A stretch of DNA of 64,000 nt from an uncultured Caulobacterales bacterium (GCA_938009235.1 CALLIK010000004.1:301725-365724), one strand, 5' to 3'; counted from the first letter of the stretch, positions 40,089-50,167 are shown. The notes: a model not told the origin generated them from the sequence alone. Numbers and translations are program-made.

Positions 40089-41737
40089 TGTACCGCTATG
40101 ATGAATTTGATGCGCAGCTAGTCGCTGATCGTACACGCCAATTTAGAACGCAGGTAGAACGCCGCCTTGCTGGACGTTTAAGCGAAGCTGAATTTCGTCC
40201 ATTACGCTTGATGAATGGTCTCTATTTACAGCTACATGCCTATATGTTGCGTGTCGCTGTGCCTTATGGAACGTTGAATAGTGAGCAGTTCCGTATGCTT
40301 GCACATCTCGCAGAGAAATATGATCGCGGATATGGTCACATTACTACGCGTCAGAATATGCAGTTTAATTGGCCGAAACTACCAGATGTGCCTGACATGT
40401 TGGATGATCTCGCAAGTGTGCAAATGCACGCAATTCAAACGTCGGGTAACTGTATCCGAAATGTGACCTGTGACCCATATGCAGGTGCAACGGCGGAAGA
40501 GATCGAAGACCCGCGTCCAATGGCCGAGTTAATCCGTCAGTGGTCAACCCTGCATCCAGAATTTACATTTTTGCCGCGGAAATTCAAAATCGCCGTTACG
40601 GCCTCCGAAAAAGATCGCGCGCTGATCAAGGCGCATGATATTGGTATTCAGATCGTCAAGAATGATGACGGTGATGTTGGCTATAAAATCTTCGTCGGTG
40701 GCGGACTTGGCCGAACGCCTATCATTGGTCAGGTGTTACGGAACTACTTACCCAAAGGCGAATTGCTCGCTTATCTGACAGCCGCTTTGCGTGTTTATAA
40801 CCGCTATGGACGCCGCGATAATAAGTACAAAGCCCGCATTAAAATTCTTGTTCAAGAGACTGGAATTGAGACTTTCACTGAACAGGTCGAGGCTGAGTAT
40901 AAAACAATCGATATCAGCGATATTTCCGTATCGGATGCAGAGCGTGAGCGTATCACATCCTATTTCGCTGCACCTGATTTTGAGACTTTAAAGCATGATC
41001 CATCAGAGTTTACGAAAGCCCTAGAGGGTAATCGTGCATTCTCCCTTTGGGCCAAAAATAACGTCGCGGCGCATAAGGCGTCTGGATATGCCATCGTCAA
41101 CATTTCGCTAAAGCCGAAAGACTTGGCACCAGGTGATATTACAGCGACGCAAATGCGCGCTGTCTCTGATATGGCTGATACATATTCCTTCGGTGAGTTG
41201 CGCTCGACGCATCAACAGAACCTTGTTTTGCCGCATGTAAAACAATCGGACTTACCTGCATTGTTCGCAGAGCTAGAAGCGGCGGGCCTTGCGGCGGATA
41301 ATATCAACCTGATCTCAGACATCATCTGCTGTCCAGGCATGGATTTCTGCGCACTCGCAACAGCGCGGTCTATTCCTGTTAGCCAAGCGATTGCTGAGCG
41401 TTTCGCCGACCCTGAACGTCAGCGCACGATTGGTGAAATGCAGATCAAAATTTCTGGCTGTATCAATGCCTGTGGTCATCATCATGTTGGTCATATTGGC
41501 ATCCTCGGCTTGGAGAAAGCTGGCGTAGAATTCTACCAAGTCAAACTTGGCGGTGACGCATCTGAAGATGCCGCTATTGGTAAAGTCACTGGACCGGGAT
41601 TTTCTCAAGAAGAGTTAGTGGATGGAATCGAACGTATGGTCGATTTCTACCTAGAAACACGAGAAGGCAGCGAACGCTTCCTCGACACATATCGACGTAT
41701 CGGCATCACGCCGTTCAAAGAGGTGCTTTATGCCTAG
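40088..41737 (+). CDS. cysI: Nitrite/sulfite reductase (siroheme, 4Fe-4S)
   Basis: YDRGYGHITTRQNMQFNWPKL; QTSGNCIRNVTCDP; CCPGMDFCALATA; GCINACGHHHVGHIGI. Confidence 0.92.
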   Translation: MYRYDEFDAQLVADRTRQFRTQVERRLAGRLSEAEFRPLRLMNGLYLQLHAYMLRVAVPYGTLNSEQFRMLAHLAEKYDRGYGHITTRQNMQFNWPKLPDVPDMLDDLASVQMHAIQTSGNCIRNVTCDPYAGATAEEIEDPRPMAELIRQWSTLHPEFTFLPRKFKIAVTASEKDRALIKAHDIGIQIVKNDDGDVGYKIFVGGGLGRTPIIGQVLRNYLPKGELLAYLTAALRVYNRYGRRDNKYKARIKILVQETGIETFTEQVEAEYKTIDISDISVSDAERERITSYFAAPDFETLKHDPSEFTKALEGNRAFSLWAKNNVAAHKASGYAIVNISLKPKDLAPGDITATQMRAVSDMADTYSFGELRSTHQQNLVLPHVKQSDLPALFAELEAAGLAADNINLISDIICCPGMDFCALATARSIPVSQAIAERFADPERQRTIGEMQIKISGCINACGHHHVGHIGILGLEKAGVEFYQVKLGGDASEDAAIGKVTGPGFSQEELVDGIERMVDFYLETREGSERFLDTYRRIGITPFKEVLYA

Positions 41738-42914
41738 TCACACACTTATCCAAGACGGCCGTGCGCGTGATGCTGCACGCCTGATGGACCCGACGAGCCT
41801 TGACGGCTTGGAGGGGAACGAAACAATTGAAGTCCTTCATATTCCAAATGATACGGACCTCGAGGTGCTTGAGCCTTCGCTTGGTCGTATCGAAACTATT
41901 CTCATTGATTTCCCTGCCTATACAGATGGGCGTGGGTTTTCTCTTGCGCGTCAATTACGCAAGAAATTTGGATATGAGGGTCTCTTGATTGCCGATGGTC
42001 CATTGATCCCAGATCAACATTCATTTGCTTTGCAGTGCGGCTTTGATGCTGTGCGTATTGATGATGCGACATTGTCACGTCACACGATTGAGGATTGGCA
42101 CAGCGCGCTCGATGAATTCGATCTGACCTATCAGAGGGGTTACGCCGTTAAAGCGGGGCCTGCGACGTCAGTGTTTGATGCAAGAATGACGGCCCTAGAT
42201 AGCCGAAAGGCAGGTGACCCTTTTTTCGGCCACTCGGCGGAGTTGACGCTACGTAAGGCCATTAAAAAATTCAAAGGCGATATTGTGCTGGCGACATCTA
42301 TGGGTGTCGATTCAGCTGTTCTTTTGCACATGGTCTCACGTATTGATCCGAGCTTGCCTGTGATCTTCCTAGATACAGGAAAGCATTTTCGAGAAACCTT
42401 AGCCTATCGGGATGACCTCATCTCTAGTTTCGGTTTAACGGGTTTTCAGAATATCACACCAGACGCTGCTGCACTCGTATCAGAAGACCCTGATGGCGCT
42501 CTCAATTTAAGTGATCCAGATTCGTGTTGTGATCTGCGTAAGGTTCGCCCGCTGAATGGCGTTATCAATGGTTATGGCGCGCGTATTACAGGCCGTAAGC
42601 GGTATCAAACGCCAGAACGGGCAGACATGTCCATTCTGGAAGAGGGTGGCCCGCAAGCCAAAGTCAATCCGCTCGCCTATTGGACAGCAAAAGACGTGAG
42701 TGCCTATATGCGCCAACACGATCTACCGCCGCATCCTTTGCTGACGATTGGTTATCTCTCAATCGGCTGTCAGCCCTGCACAACGCGCGTCGCAGCAGGT
42801 GAAGACCCACGCGCAGGCCGTTGGCGCAACAGTGATAAAACTGAATGCGGCATTCATATGGTCGATGGGAAATGGGTGAGTACGGAAACGAAGGCGACGT
42901 TTGAGGCTTTTTAA
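41730..42914 (+). CDS. cysH: Fused DUF934 + phosphoadenylyl/adenylyl-sulfate reductase (Fe-S type)
   Basis: N-terminal DUF934 (IDFPAYTDGRGFSLARQLRKKFGYEGLLIADG) continuous with PAPS-reductase domain (SMGVDSAVLLHMV; SCCDLRKVRPL; GCQPCT; ECGIH). Confidence 0.88.
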   Translation: MPSHTLIQDGRARDAARLMDPTSLDGLEGNETIEVLHIPNDTDLEVLEPSLGRIETILIDFPAYTDGRGFSLARQLRKKFGYEGLLIADGPLIPDQHSFALQCGFDAVRIDDATLSRHTIEDWHSALDEFDLTYQRGYAVKAGPATSVFDARMTALDSRKAGDPFFGHSAELTLRKAIKKFKGDIVLATSMGVDSAVLLHMVSRIDPSLPVIFLDTGKHFRETLAYRDDLISSFGLTGFQNITPDAAALVSEDPDGALNLSDPDSCCDLRKVRPLNGVINGYGARITGRKRYQTPERADMSILEEGGPQAKVNPLAYWTAKDVSAYMRQHDLPPHPLLTIGYLSIGCQPCTTRVAAGEDPRAGRWRNSDKTECGIHMVDGKWVSTETKATFEAF

Positions 42915-42931
42915 CTACTTATAAGTTAGTA

Positions 42932-43231
42932 ATGTTTGTGTCTAAGAAATCACAGTTTTCTAATCCGTTAGAGTCAAAAAGTTGGAAGCATCGAGATAAT
43001 CGAGCCTGCGGAGCGTTCTACTATACGTTCCTCTTTCCATTAGCTTTGTTAGTTGCGCTCTTCGCATTACCGTCATTTGTCTTAGACAATGTATCAGGAC
43101 CAGTTCTTGCTATGACTTTTGTGATAGTAGCTGTCTTTGGAGCATTTGTTGGATGGAAATATCCAAAGCCGGCTCTTTATTTAAGAGATACAATAAGTGT
43201 TTTTTATGGCGATACTTATAGGTGGCATTAA
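42932..43231 (+). CDS. Small putative membrane protein (about 99 aa, two TM segments)
   Basis: YYTFLFPLALLVALFALPSFVL and VLAMTFVIVAVFGAFVGW hydrophobic segments. Confidence 0.5.
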   Translation: MFVSKKSQFSNPLESKSWKHRDNRACGAFYYTFLFPLALLVALFALPSFVLDNVSGPVLAMTFVIVAVFGAFVGWKYPKPALYLRDTISVFYGDTYRWH

Positions 43232-43818
43232 TGACGTCCCATCAACTCTGCAATAACCGCCTCTAACTTCACATCTTTCGCCGCCAATAAAACGAGCGTG
43301 TGATAGAATAGATCTGCCGCTTCACTCACCAATTTATCATCAGTTTCCGCAACTGCGGCGAGGGCGGTTTCTACGCCTTCTTCGCCAACCTTTTGCGCGG
43401 CGCGATGTAACGGTCCTTGCAAGAGTTGCGCTGTATATGAACTCTCAGGATCGGCAGTCTTCCGGCTTTCTATGAGCGTCTCTAGGTAGGATAAAAACCC
43501 AACCCCGTCTGCACCTTGATCCCCAAAGCAAGAGACTGTGCCTTCGTGGCATGTCGGGCCAGTCGGTCGCGCTTTGACCAATAAGGTGTCATTGTCACAA
43601 TCAATCGTCATATCGACGAGTTGAAGCATGTTTCCGCTCGTCTCGCCTTTGGTCCAAAGCGTTTCGCGTGAGCGGCTATAGAATGTAACGAGACCTTTCT
43701 CTTCGGTCTTCGACACAGCCTCTGCATTCATATAGCCAAGCATAAGAACTTGGAGCGTATCGGCGTGTTGAACGATAGCGGGGACTAATCCGTTGCCTTT
43801 TTCAAAATCAATTTTCAC
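43228..43818 (-). CDS. hisI: Bifunctional phosphoribosyl-AMP cyclohydrolase / phosphoribosyl-ATP diphosphatase
   Basis: [54 protein letters not shown]; hisIE fusion. Confidence 0.94.
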   Translation of the reverse strand: MKIDFEKGNGLVPAIVQHADTLQVLMLGYMNAEAVSKTEEKGLVTFYSRSRETLWTKGETSGNMLQLVDMTIDCDNDTLLVKARPTGPTCHEGTVSCFGDQGADGVGFLSYLETLIESRKTADPESSYTAQLLQGPLHRAAQKVGEEGVETALAAVAETDDKLVSEAADLFYHTLVLLAAKDVKLEAVIAELMGRH

Positions 43819-44582
43819 AATCTTACCTCTATGCCTGACGCCCGAAGGTCTGCTTTTAGATCAGGGATGGCGATCACTGATTTATGGAAGACGGATGCGG
43901 CCAATGCGCCGTCGACATTCGCCTGCTTGAAGACGTCTTCGAAATGTTCAGTTGCGCCTGCGCCGCCTGATGCTATCAGAGGAACTTTGCAGATTTGGCG
44001 AACCGCTTTTAACTGCTCGAGGTCGTAGCCTTTACGCACGCCATCTCTGTTCATGCAATTCAGAACAATCTCGCCCGCGCCGCGTTTGACAACGTCTTGT
44101 ACCCAATCGAGTGTCAGGCGACCTGTTTCGCGCATTTTATCTGGATCACCCGTGTGAGACTTAACGCGGTAGGTTTCACCGTCTGCAAAGGTATCAATGC
44201 CAACCACGATGCACTGAACACCATAAGCGTCGCTCAATTCATTGATGAGGTCAGGTCGCATGAGGGCGGGGGAGTTTATGCTGATTTTATCTGCCCCTGC
44301 TGCAAGGCGTGCCCCTGCGGCTTCGACGGTCTTGATACCGCCCGCGACACAAAATGGAATATCGAGCGCGCGACTGACTTTACCAACCCAATCAGGACTG
44401 ACAGTGCGGTCGTCAACGGAGGCCGTTATGTCGTAAAACACAAGCTCATCTGCACCTTCATCACGGTAGCGTAGCGCGAGGTCGAGTATATCGCCGACGT
44501 CTTCGTGGTTCTTAAACTGGACGCCTTTAACGACGCGACCATCGCGTACATCCAAGCAGGGTATGATCCGCCGCGTTAGCAC
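43815..44582 (-). CDS. hisF: Imidazole glycerol phosphate synthase subunit HisF
   Basis: [39 protein letters not shown]. Confidence 0.97.
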   Translation of the reverse strand: MLTRRIIPCLDVRDGRVVKGVQFKNHEDVGDILDLALRYRDEGADELVFYDITASVDDRTVSPDWVGKVSRALDIPFCVAGGIKTVEAAGARLAAGADKISINSPALMRPDLINELSDAYGVQCIVVGIDTFADGETYRVKSHTGDPDKMRETGRLTLDWVQDVVKRGAGEIVLNCMNRDGVRKGYDLEQLKAVRQICKVPLIASGGAGATEHFEDVFKQANVDGALAASVFHKSVIAIPDLKADLRASGIEVRL

Positions 44583-45301
44583 TGAATGGCCTCTGGTAAT
44601 GTGAATGCACCCTCATAAAGGGCCTTCCCAATAATAACTCCATAAGGGTCTATCGCTTTGAGATCCTGCACATGAGCAAGAGACCCAACGCCGCCAGAGG
44701 TGATCAATTCCAATGTCGGGAACTCAGTCTGAATCCGTTTATATAAGTCGATGTTCCCGCCGCCCTGCATCCCATCACGGCCAATGTCTGTTACGAGTAT
44801 CGTTTTTAAACCCGAACCTAAAAAGTCACCAATTACGCTCCAGAGTGTTTTATCTGACGTCTCTGTCCAGCCTTTCGTGGCCGGTCTAAATTCGCCGTCG
44901 TCGCCTTGGTTTACATCTAAAGCAATGCAGATGGATTCAGGACCAACTTCGCGTAACCAATGTTTGACCATTTGCGGGTTTGTGACCGCCAAAGATCCGA
45001 TAACTACACGATCCACGCCACCGTCCAATAATTTCTTTATCTGGGAAAGTTCACGTAAACCGCCACCCGTTTGGACTTTTATATTCGCGGAGCGAGCTAT
45101 TTTCAAAATAAGGTCTGACTGTTCAGTTCGTCCATTTTTTGCACCATCTAAGTCAACGATATGCATCCACTCTGCGCCTGCTGACGCATAGCCTTGCGCG
45201 ACCTCTATTGGATCGGCCTCATAGTTGGTACGTGCGTTGAAATCACCTTTCAGCAATCTAACGCATCCACCATCCATCAGGTCCATTGCTGGGAAGATCA
45301 T
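44576..45301 (-). CDS. hisA: Phosphoribosylformimino-5-aminoimidazole carboxamide ribotide isomerase
   Basis: [51 protein letters not shown]. Confidence 0.95.
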   Translation of the reverse strand: MIFPAMDLMDGGCVRLLKGDFNARTNYEADPIEVAQGYASAGAEWMHIVDLDGAKNGRTEQSDLILKIARSANIKVQTGGGLRELSQIKKLLDGGVDRVVIGSLAVTNPQMVKHWLREVGPESICIALDVNQGDDGEFRPATKGWTETSDKTLWSVIGDFLGSGLKTILVTDIGRDGMQGGGNIDLYKRIQTEFPTLELITSGGVGSLAHVQDLKAIDPYGVIIGKALYEGAFTLPEAIQC

Positions 45302-45897
45302 AATTTAATATCCAAGAAATTCTGAAGGATTTTTGCGCCAGTTTTCGAGCTACGCTCTGGATGAAACTGACATCCCCAAACATTTTCATTACGCGCAACC
45401 GCTGTAAATGGCGTGCCGTAAGTGGTTTGCGCTAACGTGTTCTCAGAAACCTTCGCAGCAAAAGAGTGAACGAAATAGGTATAATCACCGTCGTTCACAT
45501 CCGTCAGTAACGGATCAGCTTGAAGCGTTTTGAGCGTATTCCACCCCATGTGAGGCGTCGGTAATTCAGTTGTCTCTAGCGCAGTTATGGCCCCTGGTAT
45601 CAAGCCAAGTCCTTGAACGACTTCGCCGCCTTCGTCTAAGCTTTCAAATAGGAGCTGCATGCCCAAACATATCCCAATAACGGGTTGCTCTATAGCCTGC
45701 AAAACGGGTTTCAGGTTTTTAGCCATTATACTGCGCATAGCGAAAGGCGCTGACCCTACACCTGGTAAGACAACCCGATCAGCTTTTAATATGACCTCTG
45801 CCTCATCAGTGATAACAGGTTCAACGCCGAGACGTTCAAATGCGAACTGTACTGACGCTAGATTTGCGCAGCCTGTATCGACAATGACAAGGCTCAC
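45298..45897 (-). CDS. hisH: Imidazole glycerol phosphate synthase subunit HisH
   Basis: VIVDTGCANLASV; VLPGVGSAPFAM; IGICLGMQLLFE; FHPERSSKTG. Confidence 0.96.
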   Translation of the reverse strand: MSLVIVDTGCANLASVQFAFERLGVEPVITDEAEVILKADRVVLPGVGSAPFAMRSIMAKNLKPVLQAIEQPVIGICLGMQLLFESLDEGGEVVQGLGLIPGAITALETTELPTPHMGWNTLKTLQADPLLTDVNDGDYTYFVHSFAAKVSENTLAQTTYGTPFTAVARNENVWGCQFHPERSSKTGAKILQNFLDIKL

Positions 45898-47531
45898 AAT
45901 GAGCCTTTCGTCGAGGGTATATCACTACCAGATACGGCAAATGCAGGGCGCAATGCGCGACCAACGCCTTTGAAACACGCTTCTATCATGTGGTGGGAAT
46001 TGTCACCTTTAACATCAACATGTATCGCTGCGCCGAGCGTTTGCGCGAGGCTTTCAAAGAAATGCGGACACATCTCAACAGGGAAATCTCCAACATGGTC
46101 AGTTGGGAACTCACCACGGAAAACAACAGCAGGGCGACCAGAGAGGTCGATTGCGACTTGGGCCTGCGTTTCGTCCATCGGAATGACGTAGCCATATCGT
46201 CCGATACCCGCTTTATCTCCGAGTGCGGCTTTTAGAGCAGAGCCAAATGCGAGCGCGGTGTCTTCAACTGTGTGATGGGCATCAATGTGTAAATCACCCA
46301 CGCAAGACAATGTCAGTCCGAAATTACCATGTTTAGAAATTTGCTCTAACATGTGGTCATAAAACCCATTGCCCGTTTCAATTTTTGTTTGAGATGGATC
46401 ATCAAGGTTTACACGCACTGATATGTCAGTCTCATTGGTCTTCCTGAACATCTCACCAATACGGTCGAGTTGCTTTGGTGTGTCCATAACGCCAAAGGCC
46501 TGTAGCGCGATTAAGTTTTCCTCCGGGGAGCCAATTGAAATCCGCATACGCCCTGTTGTAGATCGATAATCACGAATTTTCACATTGAACTCACGAAGCT
46601 TAGCCACAAGCGCATCCTCGTCTTTGACTTTCAAGAGGAGGAAGTTTGCATCGGATGGATAAACTGTCTCAACGAACTTAGAGGCCTTTAAGCCTTCTGC
46701 TAGTTTAGAGCGCTCCACTAAGGTTTCAGCTAAACGCTGTGCATGTACTGGCATCGCAGACGGCGCGAGTGCATTCAGGATAGCGGCCTCAACAGGGCGC
46801 GCAATCGGGTAGGGCGGCAATACTTTGAGCAACAATTGGATGACGGCTTTATCCGCCAATAATGCACCGCCTCTAACACCCGCCATAGCATATGCTTTAG
46901 ACAGAGTTCGTAGCACGACGAGATTGCGAACAGTTCCAATTTGATCGGCCAAACTGTCTTTAGCTGCAAATTCAATATAGGCTTCGTCTACGACAATGAG
47001 TGTGTCCGTAAGGGCTGCGCACACGTCAAGAATGGCTTTGCGCGTTAGACTATTGCCAGTTGGATTATTCGGCGAGCAGAGAAACACCATTTTCACGACT
47101 GGGTTTTGCGCCGATGAAATGACTTTCGGGATATCCCAGTCGTAATTCGCGGTTAACGGGACTTCGACAATGCCTGCGCCCTGAATGTCTGCGCAGGTTT
47201 TGTAATATCCGAATGTAGGCGGACAGATTAGAATACTGTCTTCACCCGCTTCGCAAAATGCACGCAGTAGGCATTCAATACCTTCATCCGCACCGCGGCC
47301 CACCATGATCTGTGACGGTTCAACACCATAAAGACCTGATAGGCGAGAGGTTAGGTTTTGTGGTTGCTGCGCAGGGTAACGGTTTAATCCACCCGCACCG
47401 ACAACTGGCGGCGGTGCATAAGGGTTTTCATTCGCATCCAAATGCAAAGCATCCGTCGCTGCGCCACGCGCCGCATAGGGCGACATAGCGACAACAGCTT
47501 TACGCGCTATAGTCTCGGGCCAATGTGTCAT
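45894..47531 (-). CDS. Fused histidinol-phosphate aminotransferase (HisC) + imidazoleglycerol-phosphate dehydratase (HisB)
   Basis: Single 545-aa ORF: HisC domain (LDANENPYAPP; SPNNPTG; RTLSKAYAMAGVRGG) runs into IGPD domain (RKTNETDISVRVNLDD; GNGFYDHML; AHHTVEDTALAFGSAL; SHHMIEACFKGVGRALRPA). Confidence 0.93.
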   Translation of the reverse strand: MTHWPETIARKAVVAMSPYAARGAATDALHLDANENPYAPPPVVGAGGLNRYPAQQPQNLTSRLSGLYGVEPSQIMVGRGADEGIECLLRAFCEAGEDSILICPPTFGYYKTCADIQGAGIVEVPLTANYDWDIPKVISSAQNPVVKMVFLCSPNNPTGNSLTRKAILDVCAALTDTLIVVDEAYIEFAAKDSLADQIGTVRNLVVLRTLSKAYAMAGVRGGALLADKAVIQLLLKVLPPYPIARPVEAAILNALAPSAMPVHAQRLAETLVERSKLAEGLKASKFVETVYPSDANFLLLKVKDEDALVAKLREFNVKIRDYRSTTGRMRISIGSPEENLIALQAFGVMDTPKQLDRIGEMFRKTNETDISVRVNLDDPSQTKIETGNGFYDHMLEQISKHGNFGLTLSCVGDLHIDAHHTVEDTALAFGSALKAALGDKAGIGRYGYVIPMDETQAQVAIDLSGRPAVVFRGEFPTDHVGDFPVEMCPHFFESLAQTLGAAIHVDVKGDNSHHMIEACFKGVGRALRPAFAVSGSDIPSTKGSL

Positions 47532-48826
47532 TTAAGCGCCTCCAGACGCAAGGTGACGGCATTTTTATGCGCGTCTAAGCCTTCCATTTCAGCCAAGCGT
47601 TCCACGACAGGGCCAAGATTTTTTAGCCCTTTTTTCGTTAAGCGTTGAATTGAAATATATTTCAAAAAACTATCAAGCGTGATGCCAGAGTAAGCACGTG
47701 CGGCTCCATACGTTGGTAATGTGTGGTTCGTACCGCTCGCGTAATCACCAACACTTTCTGGAGTCCAAGGTCCAAGGAAAATTGATCCCGCATGACGAAT
47801 GTCTGCGACGTATGATGCGGGCTTACGTAGCTGAATAATCAAATGCTCGGGTGCGTAGCTATTGACGATGTCGATAACATCAGAGCGTTTGTCCGCAATA
47901 ATCATGCGTCCATAACTCAATGATGTTCGCGCGATTTCAGCCCGTGATAAATTCAAGAGCTGCTTTTCTATTTCGGCTTCGATAGCGTCCGCAACAGCAG
48001 ATGTCTCCGCAACACAGATAACTTGCGCAACCGTATCATGCTCGGCTTGACTCAGCAGGTCTGACGCTACGAAAGCTACATTAGCTGAGCTATCGGCTAA
48101 CACCATAGCTTCTGACGGCCCTGCAGGCATATCAATGGCTGGACCGCCTACCACTTGTGCTACAAGTGATTTAGCCGCTGCAACCCAAGCATTACCTGGG
48201 CCAAAAATTTTATCACATTTAGGAATCGTTTCAGTGCCGTAAGCGAGCGCACCAATCGCCTGAGCTCCGCCAACTGCAAACAAACGGCTCACTTTACAAC
48301 GATAAGCCGCAGCTAAGATCGTTTGGTTGACCTTACCATCTTTAGCGGGCGGCGTGATAACGATACGGTTCCTCACGCCTGCGACTTTGGCTGGTACAGA
48401 TAGCATCAAGAGTGTGGAAACGAGTGGCGCGGTGCCCCCGGGAACATAAAGGCCCGCGGTTTCAATCGGGCGAGTTTCGCGGCGACACACGACACCTGGT
48501 TCTGTTTCAACTTCGATAGGGGCAGGGATTTGCGCTTTATGAAATCGTTTAATGTTACGTCTCGCGCGATCAATGACGGATTTATCGGTTTCAGACAGCG
48601 CATTCCACGCCGCCTCTAACTCGGACATTGGAACTTCTAAGGCTTTAAGTTTAACCCCATCAAATTTCTCAGTGAGACGTAAAAGTGCATCATCTCCATG
48701 CGTTCGCACGTCAGTTAAAATAGCCGCTACATTACCGATCAAGTCCGCGTCTAATATCGCAGCCGGACGAGAGAGGGCGCTAACACGGTCTGCTGTGGCT
48801 AAATCTGTCCAGACGAAACGGCGCAT
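47528..48826 (-). CDS. hisD: Histidinol dehydrogenase
   Basis: GLYVPGGTAPLVSTLLMLSVPAKVAG; DMPAGPSEAMVLAD; LLSQAEHD; NHTLPTYGAAR. Confidence 0.97.
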   Translation of the reverse strand: MRRFVWTDLATADRVSALSRPAAILDADLIGNVAAILTDVRTHGDDALLRLTEKFDGVKLKALEVPMSELEAAWNALSETDKSVIDRARRNIKRFHKAQIPAPIEVETEPGVVCRRETRPIETAGLYVPGGTAPLVSTLLMLSVPAKVAGVRNRIVITPPAKDGKVNQTILAAAYRCKVSRLFAVGGAQAIGALAYGTETIPKCDKIFGPGNAWVAAAKSLVAQVVGGPAIDMPAGPSEAMVLADSSANVAFVASDLLSQAEHDTVAQVICVAETSAVADAIEAEIEKQLLNLSRAEIARTSLSYGRMIIADKRSDVIDIVNSYAPEHLIIQLRKPASYVADIRHAGSIFLGPWTPESVGDYASGTNHTLPTYGAARAYSGITLDSFLKYISIQRLTKKGLKNLGPVVERLAEMEGLDAHKNAVTLRLEALK

Positions 48827-49710
48827 TAGCCCATCATTTTTTCTATTGGCAGTACAAGAATGGCCCGAGCGCCTAAAGCTTTAAGGTCCTCTAAAGTTTC
48901 CCAAAAGACTTTTTCCGTACAGACGGCTTGGATTGCTACCAAATCATCTTGGCCTGCAAGCGGCATGATTGTTGGCGCATCAGACCCCGGAAGGATATCC
49001 GTAATTGCTTTTACGGCATTTTTAGGTGCGTTGAGCATAATGTACTTCGTTTCAGCGGACTTGAGAACGCCATCGATGCGGTTCATCAGCTTGTTTAGTA
49101 TGTCAGCCTTAGCGGGTGATAATTCACGACCCGATTGAATAAGCACAGCTTCGCTTTCCAAAATCGTCTCAAATGCCGTCAGTCCATTCGCCTCAAGTGT
49201 CGCACCAGAGGAGACTAAATCACAAATGCTCTCTGCGATTCCAATGGATGGCGCTAATTCGACAGCGCCTTTCATCTCGACAAGTGTGGCATTCAGGCCG
49301 TTCTCGGAGAGATAACGGGCTGTCACGCCTGGATAAGTCGTCGCGATTCGGGTTCCATTAAGATCAGACGGTGATTGCACTTTTCCTTTTTCACTGGCTG
49401 CGAGGCAGAGTTTACAGCGAGAAAAGCCGAGGCGCATGGTAATCTGAGCGTCGAGCGGAGACTTAGAAGATAGTTGTTCTTCAACCAAAACGTTCTCACC
49501 GACGATACCGATGTCGGAAGCGTTATTTCCCACAAATGAAGGTATGTCGTCATCTCTGACTAATAGAAGGTCTATCGGCATATTCTTTACACGCGCTAGC
49601 AAACCACCGCCGCGAATAGAAAACTTAAGCCCGCATTTCTTGAGAAGCGCGAAGCTGTCATCAGCAAGACGGCCTTTTTTCTGTAGGGAAATACGTAAAC
49701 GGTCAGTCAT
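48826..49710 (-). CDS. hisG: ATP phosphoribosyltransferase, long form with C-terminal regulatory domain
   Basis: LRISLQKKGRLADDSFALLKKCGL; ATTYPGVTARYLSENG; C-terminal NAPKNAVKAITDILPG...ILVLPIEKMM. Confidence 0.95.
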   Translation of the reverse strand: MTDRLRISLQKKGRLADDSFALLKKCGLKFSIRGGGLLARVKNMPIDLLLVRDDDIPSFVGNNASDIGIVGENVLVEEQLSSKSPLDAQITMRLGFSRCKLCLAASEKGKVQSPSDLNGTRIATTYPGVTARYLSENGLNATLVEMKGAVELAPSIGIAESICDLVSSGATLEANGLTAFETILESEAVLIQSGRELSPAKADILNKLMNRIDGVLKSAETKYIMLNAPKNAVKAITDILPGSDAPTIMPLAGQDDLVAIQAVCTEKVFWETLEDLKALGARAILVLPIEKMMG

Positions 49711-49994
49711 GAATCGTCTTTCTTGCCCAGAAGGGTTCGGTACCCACCATGTGGCTCATCACGTAGGAAGCGCGCTACGCGGCCTATTGTTGTTGTAGAT
49801 ACACCTGTGGCGGCCTGAATGTCTCGATAGGACTTTTCGCCTTCATCGAGAATTTGAGCAACGTGCCATCGTTCAGACAAAGCCCGTAGTTCTGCGGGTG
49901 TGCACAGATCCACAAGAAACGCACGAACGTCTTCTATGCGTGTTAAACTTGCGAGTGCGACATCTAGGTCGGAATATTTGGGTGCATCTGCCAT
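49707..49994 (-). CDS. TrpR-related (YerC/YecD family) DNA-binding protein, first gene of the his operon
   Basis: LCTPAELRALSERWHVAQILDEGEKSYRDIQAATGVSTTTIGRVARFL. Confidence 0.9.
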   Translation of the reverse strand: MADAPKYSDLDVALASLTRIEDVRAFLVDLCTPAELRALSERWHVAQILDEGEKSYRDIQAATGVSTTTIGRVARFLRDEPHGGYRTLLGKKDDS

Positions 49995-50013
49995 GTGTTA
50001 GCGAGCTAATACA
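49994..50013. promoter_or_regulatory. Candidate operator of the his operon
   Basis: TGTGTTAGCGAGCTAATACA: 20-bp near-perfect palindrome at the start codon of the TrpR-like gene; overlaps a candidate -10 (TATTAG) 16 nt downstream of TTGAGT on the minus strand. Confidence 0.6.
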
Positions 50014-50077
50014 CTGGCACAGTCGTAACTCAAGTCAAATTTTCATATAGTCGTTATGACTGAGTCTGAAAGGAAAG

Positions 50078-50167
50078 TGGCGGGCGGGGAGGGATTCGAA
50101 CCCCCGGTGGAGTTGCCCCCACGCCAGTTTTCAAGACTGGTGCATTCAACCGCTCTGCCACCCGCCC
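50078..50167 (-). tRNA. tRNA-Ser (anticodon TGA), CCA encoded
   Basis: RC gggcgggtggcagagcggttgaatgcaccagtcttgaaaactggcgtgggggcaactccaccgggggttcgaatccctccccgcccgcca; class II variable arm. Confidence 0.95.
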
